Positions 26,579 through 34,718 of a stretch of 64,000 bases of DNA are shown here, one piece after another. The stretch spans positions 2,207,008 through 2,271,007 of the forward strand of contig CBDHHO010000004.1 in the NCBI GenBank assembly GCA_965263485.1. The letters are read 5' to 3'. The position numbers and the translations under genes are program-made. Under the pieces are notes generated by a model, which made no database searches, was not told the DNA's origin, and saw only the letters and a list, made by a program, of their open reading frames with translations. The stretch's first letter is position 1. Every line of letters starts with the position of its first letter. The stretch comes from Haliotispira sp965263485. Its GTDB lineage: Bacteria; Spirochaetota; Spirochaetia; SP-2023.

Positions 26579-27751
26579 ATGAATTCTACGAGCAAAGAAC
26601 TGCACGGCGTTTCGATTCACATGCGCGATGTACAGAAAACTTTTCCGGATGGAACTGTTGCCCTCAAACCTCTGGATCTGGAAATCCAGGCCGGTGAAAT
26701 ACTGGTGCTGCTAGGGCCTTCCGGTTGTGGCAAAACCACGACATTGCGTTTGATGGGAGGTCTAGAAGAAGCCGATCAGGGTGGCTCCATTCTGTTTGGC
26801 AGCAAAGATGTCACAAGGGTTCCGATTGAACGCCGCCAAGTGGGGATGGTCTTTCAGTCATACGCGCTGTTCCCCAATATGAATGTGCGGGAAAACATTG
26901 GCTATGGCTTGAAGGTGCGGGGAGTCTCCCGACAAATGCGCGCTGGCAAAGTGGATGAAATGCTTCGGATGTTTGATCTGGAAGCCTACGCCGAACGTGC
27001 CATCAACCAGTTATCGGGCGGGCAACAGCAACGTGTCGCGCTCGCGCGGGCGATCATTACAGAACCTGAAGTACTGTTGTTGGATGAACCTCTATCGGCG
27101 CTGGATGCGCTACTCAAAAAACGTTTGCGCAATGAAATCAATGCACTGCTCAAACGCCTGAAAATAACCGCTATTTATGTCACTCACGATCAGGAAGAGG
27201 CAATGGCGATGGGAGACCGAGTTGCGGTATTCAACAAGGGCGAATTAATCCAGGTCGGCAGCCCAAAGGAAATTTACCTGTCACCACGTACAGCATTTGT
27301 AGCGGATTTTATCGGTCAGATGAATTATTTTGAGGGGGTACTCGATGCTTCCTCGCTACATTTAGATGCTGCGGTTTCTGACTCTCAGAACTTGCAGCAA
27401 AACTCCCAAAGTATTGGATTTTTGCGCTTGCCTGCCGCTCCTCCGAGCGCGGAAGGGAAGCGATTCCAGTGTATGGTGCGACCGGAAGATATAAGGTTGA
27501 CCCAAGGGGCCTCTGCAGAGGGTATCCATGGTACGGTTCAGCACAGTGTATTCTTGGGAGACCGAACTCGGGTATTCATTGACCTTGCGGGCAAACAGAT
27601 TGTCGCAGACTGCTTTGAGCGTATCCTGTATGCCGATGGAGAACCTGTTACCCTGCACATAGCACCGGAACGAGTGCTATGTTCTGCTATATACAAAAAA
27701 ATGAATAATGGTATAATAGAAGTATGTCTGCTCCAATCAAAGTCAATGTGA
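26579..27751 (+). CDS. ABC importer ATPase with C-terminus altered by an IS630 remnant
   Basis: 390-residue PotA/FbpC-type ATPase from ATG 26579 (the frame is open further upstream, but that part overlaps the permease). Walker A LLGPSGCGKTTTLR, Q-loop FQSYALFPNM, signature LSGGQQQRVALARA, Walker B VLLLDEPLSALD and switch THDQEEA are intact. A TOBE-type domain follows (RCMVRPEDIRL-like region to PVTLHIAPERV). The last ~22 residues, from CSAIYKKMNNGI onward, are encoded by the IS630-type remnant beginning at about 27677, so the native end has been replaced. Confidence 0.87.
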   Translation: MNSTSKELHGVSIHMRDVQKTFPDGTVALKPLDLEIQAGEILVLLGPSGCGKTTTLRLMGGLEEADQGGSILFGSKDVTRVPIERRQVGMVFQSYALFPNMNVRENIGYGLKVRGVSRQMRAGKVDEMLRMFDLEAYAERAINQLSGGQQQRVALARAIITEPEVLLLDEPLSALDALLKKRLRNEINALLKRLKITAIYVTHDQEEAMAMGDRVAVFNKGELIQVGSPKEIYLSPRTAFVADFIGQMNYFEGVLDASSLHLDAAVSDSQNLQQNSQSIGFLRLPAAPPSAEGKRFQCMVRPEDIRLTQGASAEGIHGTVQHSVFLGDRTRVFIDLAGKQIVADCFERILYADGEPVTLHIAPERVLCSAIYKKMNNGIIEVCLLQSKSM

Positions 27752-27935
27752 ATCCTGCCGAGATCAAAGTACTGGAAGAGCAAAAAATCATTAGAACAAG
27801 CGATAATGGCGTACATAAAAAACTGGTGTAAGAGTAAAAGGAAGTTTGTATGGACAGCAGAAGTAGAAACGATACAGTCTAAAATAGACTGGCTGAAAGA
27901 GCAGTACACAAAAATGAATTTAGCAGAACACTAGA
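27677..27935 (+). mobile_element. Internally deleted IS630-family element
   Basis: Ends TATGTTCTGCTATATAC and TTTAGCAGAACACTAG form inverted repeats. Inside, ATG 27723 starts MSAPIKVNVNPAEIKVLEE, as at 4239 on the minus strand. After a deletion junction near 27780 another frame encodes SLEQAIMAYIKNWCKSKRKF then VWTAEVETIQSKIDWLKEQY to the stop at 27934, the typical IS630 C-terminus (xxFVWTAxxExIxxKI). The catalytic middle is gone, so it is a ~260-bp non-autonomous relic. Confidence 0.8.
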
Positions 27936-28057
27936 CTTCACTTCCTCGCATTCGGTAAAATCCCGCTGATTCAGCATCAAAACGCGATACAATCGCTGCG
28001 GCAAAGCAGAACGATTGTACAATTCACGCGAAGCGATACCATTTTTTAGAGGTCCCC
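27936..28057. repeat. Right half of a miniature element
   Basis: Begins abruptly with internal family sequence (ACTTCCTCGCATTCGG) at the edge of the IS630 relic and ends with TTTTTTAGAGGTCCCC. It has the class-B right part with the ACAATCGCT...AGCGATTGT inverted repeat, also seen at 38316-38608. The left half was lost when the two elements were joined. Confidence 0.75.
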
Positions 28058-28095
28058 TATCTAAGAAGATCGTGATTCTCTCTAAAAGCGAATTT

Positions 28096-28551
28096 TCATA
28101 GATATCTCGCACTATCAATTTTTTCAACCAATTTAATTTCTGGATGCTCCCGGCTCACGACTTCGACACATTCATTTTCTGTCGCGATCAAATGAGACCA
28201 CTCATCTTCAAACCCCGAAAGAAAGGTAATCGGGCTTTCCTGCTCCCAGCCATGCCCCTTGATAAGCGCACAGTTTGAAAAGCTTTCGCCTTCATTCCAA
28301 ATCTCAAGCAAGCCGCCTTCATCCAACAATCGGAAACCGCTGACAAATTTAAACATCAAATCATATACACCTTCAGATTCCACATGAAATACGCTGACGA
28401 TTAAGGGATATTTATCATGTCTTTTAGATCCTGAAAGATTATACATATTCCCATCAGGATATTTAATTGAAAAATTTTTGCCATTCCATGACAAATCAAC
28501 AATATATATTGAACCTTCACTAAAAGGAGTATTCCAATCTTTTACTTCCAT
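28096..28551 (-). CDS. Hypothetical protein, 151 residues
   Basis: A complete small acidic protein (begins MEVKDWNTPFSEGSIYIVDL; ends EKIDSARYL) with no signal peptide or membrane segment. It is rich in aromatic and acidic residues (GHGWEQESPITFLSGFEDEW). Size and composition recall immunity proteins of polymorphic toxin systems, but I recognise no family and no toxin gene is adjacent. It stands alone between mobile relics, which fits recent acquisition. Confidence 0.55.
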   Translation of the reverse strand: MEVKDWNTPFSEGSIYIVDLSWNGKNFSIKYPDGNMYNLSGSKRHDKYPLIVSVFHVESEGVYDLMFKFVSGFRLLDEGGLLEIWNEGESFSNCALIKGHGWEQESPITFLSGFEDEWSHLIATENECVEVVSREHPEIKLVEKIDSARYL

Positions 28552-28611
28552 ATATTCTCCAATATTTCCAAAATATCTGCATCTGAGTATTTCATATTTT
28601 TAAAATATAAA

Positions 28612-28774
28612 GGGCACCTCTAAAAATTCCAATTCCGCGCTGAGCGGCGATCTTATTGCCAAATCGCTTCGTCACGAAAGCCTTGCCATACAACAAAGTA
28701 TGCTTCGGCTTCACTTCCTTGCTATCGGCAAAATCTCGCTGATTCAGCATCAAAAGCGAATTTTTAGAGGTCCC
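28612..28774. repeat. Miniature inverted-repeat element (163 bp)
   Basis: GGGCACCTCTAAAAATTCC at the left and GAATTTTTAGAGGTCCC at the right, with the standard 164-bp class interior. Flanks TAAA and TTTT do not match. The adjoining 28775-28957 segment has a minus-strand open frame ending in GLRDNGIPDMVPIGTESPRH, too short and isolated to call as a gene. Confidence 0.82.
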
Positions 28775-28984
28775 TTTTATTTTCCGGATTCGTATTTTAA
28801 TGTCTAGGGCTTTCCGTACCAATGGGAACCATATCCGGAATCCCATTATCCCTAAGCCCCGGCGGTCCGCCCTCCAGCTCAAAAATCCGAATGAATGATA
28901 TGAGGGAACAGTAATTGGACAGCAAGCGAAATCTTGCCATTTGCGATACAATAAGCCATGATATGGACAGGAGCACAATGCCAC

Positions 28985-29836
28985 ATGCAAACATATATTT
29001 GGGAACACAAACTAGGTCCGTTACACGTAATACAAATTGCTGTGCTGCAAGACAACTACAGCTATCTGCTGCATGATAGCGAGACGGGCAGCACGGCGGC
29101 CCTCGATCCGGCAGCAGATCCGAAGATCACAGCGGAACTGAAACGACGGCGCTGGGCCCTGCACGCCATTTGGAACACCCACTGGCACGCCGACCACTGC
29201 GGAGGAAACCGCAGTTTACTGCGCTATGCGCACGCTACCGCAGCCGGTCCGATAGAAGTCGCCGCATACAAACGTGGCAAAATCCCAGGCTGCAATCACG
29301 AACTGCGCCAAGGCGCCGTGTTACAGTTGGGGGCACTCGCGTTTCAAGTCTATGAAGTGCCCGGGCACACACTGGACCACCTGCTTTTCGCCTTTCAAAA
29401 TGAAGCCGGAGACAACGCTATTTTCTGCGGTGATACCTTGTTTTCTCTGGGCTGTGGACGCCTGTTTGAAGGGACGGCAGCCCAACTGGAGTACAGCCTG
29501 TCCCAAATTGCCCGCCTGCCCGAGCCAGAACAGACTTTGGTATTTTGCGGCCATGAATACACCCGAAGCAACCTGCGCTTCGCCTTGGCAGTGGAACCCG
29601 AAAACCCGGCACTACAGCAACTGACCGAGCAACTGACACTGCCCGAATATCAGAGCCTGGCAACCGTGCCCTCAAAACTGGCATTTGAGCTAAAGGCCAA
29701 CCCCTTTCTCAGGGTCGGTCAAGAAGAATTCTGCCGGAGGCTGGCAACGCGCCAACCCCTATGGAAAGACTGGCAGGATTGGTCAACGGCAGAACGCCTG
29801 GGAAAACTGCGCCGGATGAAAGACCACTTTGCCTGA
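28985..29836 (+). CDS. gloB: Hydroxyacylglutathione hydrolase-like metallo-beta-lactamase fold enzyme
   Basis: Glyoxalase-II-type thiolesterase (283 residues from ATG 28985; an in-frame ATG at 28958 is an alternative). Binuclear metal site: NTHWHADHCGGN (the THxHxDH motif), H in VPGHTLDHL, D in FCGDTLFSLGCGRLFEG and H in FCGHEYTRSN. The C-terminal helical glutathione-domain region is present but ends in LGKLRRMKDHF, like many bacterial GloB proteins. It would release lactate from S-lactoylglutathione or a related thioester. AGGAG lies upstream. Confidence 0.87.
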   Translation: MQTYIWEHKLGPLHVIQIAVLQDNYSYLLHDSETGSTAALDPAADPKITAELKRRRWALHAIWNTHWHADHCGGNRSLLRYAHATAAGPIEVAAYKRGKIPGCNHELRQGAVLQLGALAFQVYEVPGHTLDHLLFAFQNEAGDNAIFCGDTLFSLGCGRLFEGTAAQLEYSLSQIARLPEPEQTLVFCGHEYTRSNLRFALAVEPENPALQQLTEQLTLPEYQSLATVPSKLAFELKANPFLRVGQEEFCRRLATRQPLWKDWQDWSTAERLGKLRRMKDHFA

Positions 29837-29841
29837 TTTAA

Positions 29842-29889
29842 GGGCAGCTCTCAAAATTCCAATGGAGGATATCATTTTTAGAGCTGCCC
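29842..29889. repeat. Very short palindromic element between convergent genes (48 bp)
   Basis: GGGCAGCTCTCAAAATTCC and TTTTTAGAGCTGCCC are the two ends of the miniature family with almost no interior. It forms a hairpin between the convergent gloB and PTS genes and ends one base from the IIB stop codon, so it may serve as a two-way terminator. Confidence 0.7.
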
Positions 29890-30252
29890 TCAATCCTGCC
29901 GGGCCTTTTGCAAATCTTCAATCAGCCCTGCGTAAAAATTCTTGTCCAGAAACTGGCCAATCGACAAATGGATGGCGTTTGGCAGCACCTCACGCGCCCG
30001 GTCGCTCAGCAATTTTTGAGTAATCACCATGTCTTCCGAGCCGTCCAGATTGTTGATGGCTTTGTTGCTCACCTGAATGTCCAGCCCGGCAGCCGCAATC
30101 TGCTTGCGCAACATAGTGGCCCCCATCACACTGGTGCCCACACCCGCGTCACAGGCTATCACAATCGACTTGACCCTAGAATAGTCACTGCTGTCCGCCG
30201 CTTTGTCTCCTGCCACGACTTGTCCCTTGCCGACAGCTCCCATGTCTTTCAT
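29890..30252 (-). CDS. Mannitol-type PTS enzyme IIB
   Basis: 120-residue cytosolic phosphocarrier domain. The phosphorylated cysteine is C34 in VIACDAGVGTSVMGATMLRK, the mannitol/fructitol IIB signature. INNLDGSEDMVITQKLL and AIHLSIGQFLDKNFYAGLIE match the MtlA IIB domain. It is a separate gene overlapping the IIC gene by 4 bp, whereas in enteric MtlA the two are fused. No IIA or mannitol-1-phosphate dehydrogenase gene is adjacent. Confidence 0.88.
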   Translation of the reverse strand: MKDMGAVGKGQVVAGDKAADSSDYSRVKSIVIACDAGVGTSVMGATMLRKQIAAAGLDIQVSNKAINNLDGSEDMVITQKLLSDRAREVLPNAIHLSIGQFLDKNFYAGLIEDLQKARQD

Positions 30253-31325
30253 TTTCCGCGCATTTCTTCGATGTCGCCCTCATCGGTAGAGCGATTGATC
30301 TTGAGCAAGATCATCGATGCTAGGAACGAGACGAGAGTTCCCAAAATCACCGAGAGATAGACACCCAAATATGAGCCTTTGGCCGTCATCAGACTCACCG
30401 CGATAATGCTCCCCGGAGAAGCGGGGCTGGTCAGTCCGGCGCCTGTGAGCATCAGAGTCGTGACCTGCACGATGCCACCGGCAATCATGGCCAGAATCAA
30501 GCGCGGCTTCATCCACACATACGGGAAGTAAATTTCGTGGATGCCGCCAATGAAGTGGATCAGAATCGCTCCCGGTGTGGACTGCCTGGCGTTCCCCTTG
30601 CCAAAGAACATATAGGCCAGCAGCAGACCCAGTCCGGGGCCGGGATTGGCCTCAATCAAATAATAGATGGAGTAGCCAATGGACTCCGACTGCTCGGCAC
30701 CCAGTCGTAAAAAGACTCCGTGTAAAAAGACTCCGTGATTGATGGCATTGTTGAGGAACAGCACCTTGGCTGGCTCCACAATAATGGAGACCAAGGGAAG
30801 CGACTTGTTATTGAACAGGATTGGGACTGCGTCAATAAGCGATTTGATAAGTATTGAGGTAAGAAGGCTTAACGCAGGACCGATAAACTGGTACACCAAA
30901 ATCGAAATAGCACCGCTGATGATGGCCAGGCTGAAGTTGTTGATGAGCATTTCAAAACCAGCGGGAATATGAGGTTGTACGAGCTCGTCAAACTCCTTCA
31001 CGATCTCGGCAGTCAGAGGCCCCATCAGCATGGCTCCCAAAAACATCGGAATGTTGCTGCCAACCACGATTCCAACTGTGCCGACTGCCCCCGCCACACC
31101 GCCTCGGTGACCGTGTACCATCTGCCCGCCGGTAAAGCCAATCATCAAAGGCAGTAAGTATAGAATCATAGGGCCGACCAGCTTGACCAGCTTTTCGCTG
31201 GGGAGCCAGCCCCCAGGTATGAAAAAGGCTGTAATCAGGCCCCAGGCTATAAAGGCCCCCATATTGGGCATTATCATGCCTCTGAGAAAGCGGTTTACTT
31301 TTTGGATATGCAGTTCTTCGGGCAT
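30249..31325 (-). CDS. Mannitol-type PTS enzyme IIC
   Basis: 358-residue sugar channel from ATG 31325, supported by GGGAGG upstream. MtlA IIC features: NRFLRGMIMPNMGAFIAWGL, GGQMVHGHRGGVAGAVGTVG, the substrate-site motif GGIHEIYFPYVWMKP and SPASPGSIIAV. At the conserved NHGVF loop there is a 15-bp in-frame tandem duplication (GTAAAAAGACTCCGT twice on the plus strand, about 30711-30740) giving NHGVFLHGVFLRLG. Whether the channel still works is uncertain. The gene is upstream of and coupled to the IIB gene. Confidence 0.88.
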   Translation of the reverse strand: MPEELHIQKVNRFLRGMIMPNMGAFIAWGLITAFFIPGGWLPSEKLVKLVGPMILYLLPLMIGFTGGQMVHGHRGGVAGAVGTVGIVVGSNIPMFLGAMLMGPLTAEIVKEFDELVQPHIPAGFEMLINNFSLAIISGAISILVYQFIGPALSLLTSILIKSLIDAVPILFNNKSLPLVSIIVEPAKVLFLNNAINHGVFLHGVFLRLGAEQSESIGYSIYYLIEANPGPGLGLLLAYMFFGKGNARQSTPGAILIHFIGGIHEIYFPYVWMKPRLILAMIAGGIVQVTTLMLTGAGLTSPASPGSIIAVSLMTAKGSYLGVYLSVILGTLVSFLASMILLKINRSTDEGDIEEMRGK

Positions 31326-31437
31326 CGTGTATCCCTCCCATAAATTTTTGAGAACCTCTTGGTGACTAAATCCCAGCGCGAAGGAGTATAGCCCCAATAT
31401 GGCAGCTATACCAGATTCAGGCCGTGGAACAATTTAT

Positions 31438-31676
31438 GGGGACCTCTAAAAATTCCCCACCACAGAAGGATGGCGCACCAGACGCGGTCTTTTTCACGGA
31501 GCAGCTTTGTCACGAAAGAGAGGAAGCAGGCTCTTTGCTGCGCACGGCCTGCCAGTTCACCAATGCTGCGCCAGCTCACATTGGTGCCATACAGCAAAGT
31601 ATGCCTCGGCTTCCGTTCCTCGCTGCCGCAAAAAATCCCTTCGTCTGGCATCAAAAGCGAATTTTTAGAGGTCCCC
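31438..31676. repeat. Miniature inverted-repeat element, class B (239 bp)
   Basis: GGGGACCTCTAAAAATTCCC and GAATTTTTAGAGGTCCCC are exact inverted ends, with TTAT on both sides (31434-31437 and 31677-31680). Its interior has the ACCACAGAAGGATG and GCTGCGCCAGC blocks of class B. The remaining 31681-31826 stretch shows no gene. Confidence 0.87.
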
Positions 31677-31826
31677 TTATGCTTTGAGAGGAGAGCTTAC
31701 AGAAAACCTTGCAGAAAGCAGAGATTGCCAATAAAATCTGTCCGCTGTTACAGTTCCCGTTAATTCAGAGAGTTCAGGGCTTTAGGGAAGCTCTTAAAAT
31801 CGTATCACTTTGTGAAAACTGCTGAA

Positions 31827-31990
31827 GGGTACCTCTAAAAATTCCAATTCCGCGCTGAATCGCGATCTTGTTGCCGAATAGCTTCGCCAGCAAAGCCTTA
31901 CCATACAACAAAGTATGCTTCGGCTTCACTTCCTCGCTATCGGCAAAATCTTGCTGATTCAGCATCAAAAGCGAATTTTTAGAGGTACCC
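31827..31990. repeat. Miniature inverted-repeat element (164 bp)
   Basis: GGGTACCTCTAAAAATTCC and GAATTTTTAGAGGTACCC, with TGAA on both sides (31823-31826 and 31991-31994). The matching change of one base in both ends (GGTACC) shows that the ends are kept as true inverted repeats. It lies 155 bp before alaS. Confidence 0.88.
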
Positions 31991-32145
31991 TGAATTGTCC
32001 TGCTTTGCTCAATTCAAGCGTATGTTGTATGTTGTATGTTGCTGTTGGGGGTTCAGTATCAAAATGCCCGGAAAACTTCAGGAAAACTCCCTGAGGCGTT
32101 TCTGAGAGCTTCAAAGTCTCCACACAGGAAGATTCAGGAAGATCC

Positions 32146-33987
32146 ATGACTGCTGACCAATTGCGCAAGTTGTACATCTCGTTCTTTCAAGAGCACCAAC
32201 ACCGTGAGATTTCGGGCAAATCTCTGTTTCCGGAAAACGACCCCACGGTGCTGTTCACCACCGCCGGAATGCATCCGCTGGTTCCCTATCTGCTGGGCCA
32301 GGAACACCCGGAAGGCAAGCGTCTGGTCAATTGCCAGCCATGCATCCGCACCGGGGACATCGAAGAAGTAGGCGATGCAATGCACCTGACCTTCTTCGAA
32401 ATGCTGGGCAACTGGTCGCTGGGCGACTACTTCAAAGAAGAAGCCCTGAGCATGAGCTTTGAGTTTCTGACCTCTGCAAAATACCTGGGGCTTGATCCCG
32501 AGCGCATTTCGGTCACAGTATTTGCGGGAGAAGAAACGGAACCTGCTTCGATTCCGCGCGATGAAGAGGCAGCCCGTATCTGGCGGGAACTGGGCATTCC
32601 TGACGAGCGCATCCATTTTTTGCCGCGCAAGGACAACTGGTGGGGCCCCGCCGGAGAAACCGGCCCCTGCGGCCCGGACAGCGAGATGTTCTACGACACC
32701 GGTCGGGAAGCAACAGCGGATTGTCAACCCGGCAATTGTTCCTGCGGCAAATATGTCGAAATCTGGAACGATGTGTTCATGCAGTACAACAAAAGCGCAG
32801 AAGGCAACTACGAGCCTCTGGAGCGCCGCTGTGTCGATACCGGCATGGGCGTGGAACGCACTGTGGCGATGCTCAACGGCAAGGCCTCGGTCTTTGAAAC
32901 CGAGATTTTTAGCGACATCCTGGCGGCCATCAGCAAGGCCACGGCGACCAACGGACAAAACCGACACATCTATAATCACAGCGACAGCCCGGCCGATCGC
33001 AGCTTCCGTATCATCGCCGACCACCTGCGGGCCGGCGTGATGATTCTGGGCGACCCGCAGGGCGTCTCTTCCTCAAACTTGGGCCAAGGCTATATTTTGC
33101 GCCGCTTGCTGCGCCGCGCTATTCGCTACGGCAAGAAGCTCGGTATCGAAGGCAGCTTTCTGGGGCCCATCGCCAAAGTGGTAATTGGTCAACTGGGCGG
33201 AGCCTATCCTAGTCTTCCGGTGCGCCGGGACTTTATCCTGAGCGAGATTGCCCAAGAGGAACAGCGTTTTATCCAGACCCTGAACAAGGGCGAACACGAA
33301 TTGCAGAACATTCTTTCTCAGATTCAGGAACAGCCCCTACAAGACCCAGGGGGTAAAGTACTGCCCGGCCGTCTGGCCTTCAAACTCTACGATACCTACG
33401 GCTTCCCCTTGGAGCTGACCGAAGAAATTGCTCGTGAAGCGGGACTGAACGTTGATTCTGAAGGCTTTCAAAAGGCCTTTGACAAGCACCGGGAGGCTTC
33501 CAGGAAAGGGGCCGAGAAAGTGTTCAAGGGCGGTCTGGCCGATCACTCCCAAATGACTACGTCCTATCACACGGCCACCCACCTGTTGCACGAGGCGTTG
33601 CGCCAGGTACTGGGCGACCATGTCGCCCAGCGCGGCAGCAATATCACAGCCGAGCGCATGCGCTTTGACTTTTCACACCCGCAGGCTCTGAGTAAAGAGG
33701 AAATTGCCCAAGTCGAAGCTTTGGTCAACGAACAGATTGAACGCAATCTGCCAGTGCAGTACAGTGTCATGTCCTTGGATGAGGCCAAGTCGCAAGGTGC
33801 CCGTGCCCTGTTTGATGCGCAGTATGACGAAGAGGTCAAGGTCTATTCGGTTGGCGACTTTTCATTGGAGGTCTGCGGCGGGCCGCATGTTCAGAGTACG
33901 GGCAGCCTGGGACACTTTAAAATTGCCAAGGAACAGTCTTCTTCACAGGGCGTGCGCCGCATCAAAGCGATTCTCGAAACAAAGTAG
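32146..33987 (+). CDS. alaS: Alanyl-tRNA synthetase, short spirochaete-type
   Basis: Charges tRNA-Ala. 613 residues. The aminoacylation domain has TTAGMHPLVPYLLGQEHP, CQPCIRTGDIEEVGDAMHLT and FFEMLGNWSLGDYFKEEA. The editing domain has TSYHTATHLLHEALRQVLGD (HxxxH) and EVCGGPHVQSTG (CxGxH), so misacylated Ser/Gly-tRNA can be cleared. The ~250-residue C-terminal domain of E. coli AlaS is absent, as is known for Borrelia and Treponema AlaS, so this is a lineage trait and not a truncation: the protein ends naturally after GVRRIKAILETK. Confidence 0.96.
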   Translation: MTADQLRKLYISFFQEHQHREISGKSLFPENDPTVLFTTAGMHPLVPYLLGQEHPEGKRLVNCQPCIRTGDIEEVGDAMHLTFFEMLGNWSLGDYFKEEALSMSFEFLTSAKYLGLDPERISVTVFAGEETEPASIPRDEEAARIWRELGIPDERIHFLPRKDNWWGPAGETGPCGPDSEMFYDTGREATADCQPGNCSCGKYVEIWNDVFMQYNKSAEGNYEPLERRCVDTGMGVERTVAMLNGKASVFETEIFSDILAAISKATATNGQNRHIYNHSDSPADRSFRIIADHLRAGVMILGDPQGVSSSNLGQGYILRRLLRRAIRYGKKLGIEGSFLGPIAKVVIGQLGGAYPSLPVRRDFILSEIAQEEQRFIQTLNKGEHELQNILSQIQEQPLQDPGGKVLPGRLAFKLYDTYGFPLELTEEIAREAGLNVDSEGFQKAFDKHREASRKGAEKVFKGGLADHSQMTTSYHTATHLLHEALRQVLGDHVAQRGSNITAERMRFDFSHPQALSKEEIAQVEALVNEQIERNLPVQYSVMSLDEAKSQGARALFDAQYDEEVKVYSVGDFSLEVCGGPHVQSTGSLGHFKIAKEQSSSQGVRRIKAILETK

Positions 33988-34037
33988 AGCTTTCCAGACA
34001 GGTACCCTCAAATTTTACTTAAAAGAAAGGAATCAGT

Positions 34038-34697
34038 ATGAGAACTCAGCTCAAATCCTCCCTCGCATTTTTCATGGCAGCCTCGGGTCTGCTATTGGCC
34101 CTGAGCTCTTGCATCAGCGGTTCGGGAACGAGCAGCGGCGTGCAGCGGGTAGCCGCGGACGAAGTCTACGATCTGACCGGGAAATGGAACGACATCGACT
34201 CCCAGCGGATTGCCAACAAAATGGTGGACAACGTGCTGGCGGGCAACTGGCTCAAAAAATGGCGGGAAGCCAAGCAGCCGGTGGTCATCGTCGGCAATGT
34301 GCGCAACAATACTTCCGAGCACATTGACACCCGGCTCTTTGTCAAAGATCTGGAAGCCGAGTTGATCAATAGCGGCGAAGTGTCTTTCGTGGCCAGCTCG
34401 ATCGAACGCAGCCAGGTGCGAGATGAGCGCGATGACCAGCAATCAAATGCCAGCGAAGAGACCATGAAACGCATTGCCCAGGAAACCGGGGCCGACTTTA
34501 TGCTCATTGGCGGCATTGATTCGAGTGTCGAAGAAATTCCCGGTACCAAGGTGGTTTATTACTTGGTCAGCTTGGAGTTGATTGATGTCGAGAGCAATAT
34601 CAAAGCATGGGTCGGTACCGAGCGCATCAAAAAGGTGATCGACAAGGGAGTCCAGTCGCGCCGCAACGATACCCAGCGTATCCACAGCGACTGGTAA
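34038..34697 (+). CDS. LpoB-like outer-membrane lipoprotein
   Basis: 219-residue lipoprotein of the LpoB/COG3417 family. The lipobox LALSSC lies at about residues 22-27. Body motifs: QPVVIVGNVRNNTSEHIDTR, ELINSGEVSFVASSIER, AQETGADFMLIGGIDSS and YLVSLELIDVESNIKAWVGT. In gamma-proteobacteria LpoB activates PBP1b from the outer membrane; in spirochaetes the partner is not established. The next gene is the COG3014-type lipoprotein that commonly accompanies this family. Confidence 0.82.
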   Translation: MRTQLKSSLAFFMAASGLLLALSSCISGSGTSSGVQRVAADEVYDLTGKWNDIDSQRIANKMVDNVLAGNWLKKWREAKQPVVIVGNVRNNTSEHIDTRLFVKDLEAELINSGEVSFVASSIERSQVRDERDDQQSNASEETMKRIAQETGADFMLIGGIDSSVEEIPGTKVVYYLVSLELIDVESNIKAWVGTERIKKVIDKGVQSRRNDTQRIHSDW

Positions 34698-34718
34698 GCA
34701 CCCCGGATTCCCGGACCC

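Noticed and set aside
28797..28994. 65-codon minus-strand frame with one hydrophobic segment
   Set aside because: It overlaps the gloB start region, lacks a ribosome site and resembles no family; most likely a chance frame or relic.
32134..33024. Long minus-strand open frame opposite alaS
   Set aside because: Shadow of the GC-rich alaS coding sequence; no family motifs.
32146..33987. Truncation of alaS
   Set aside because: The missing C-terminal domain is a known trait of spirochaete AlaS, and both catalytic and editing motifs are complete.
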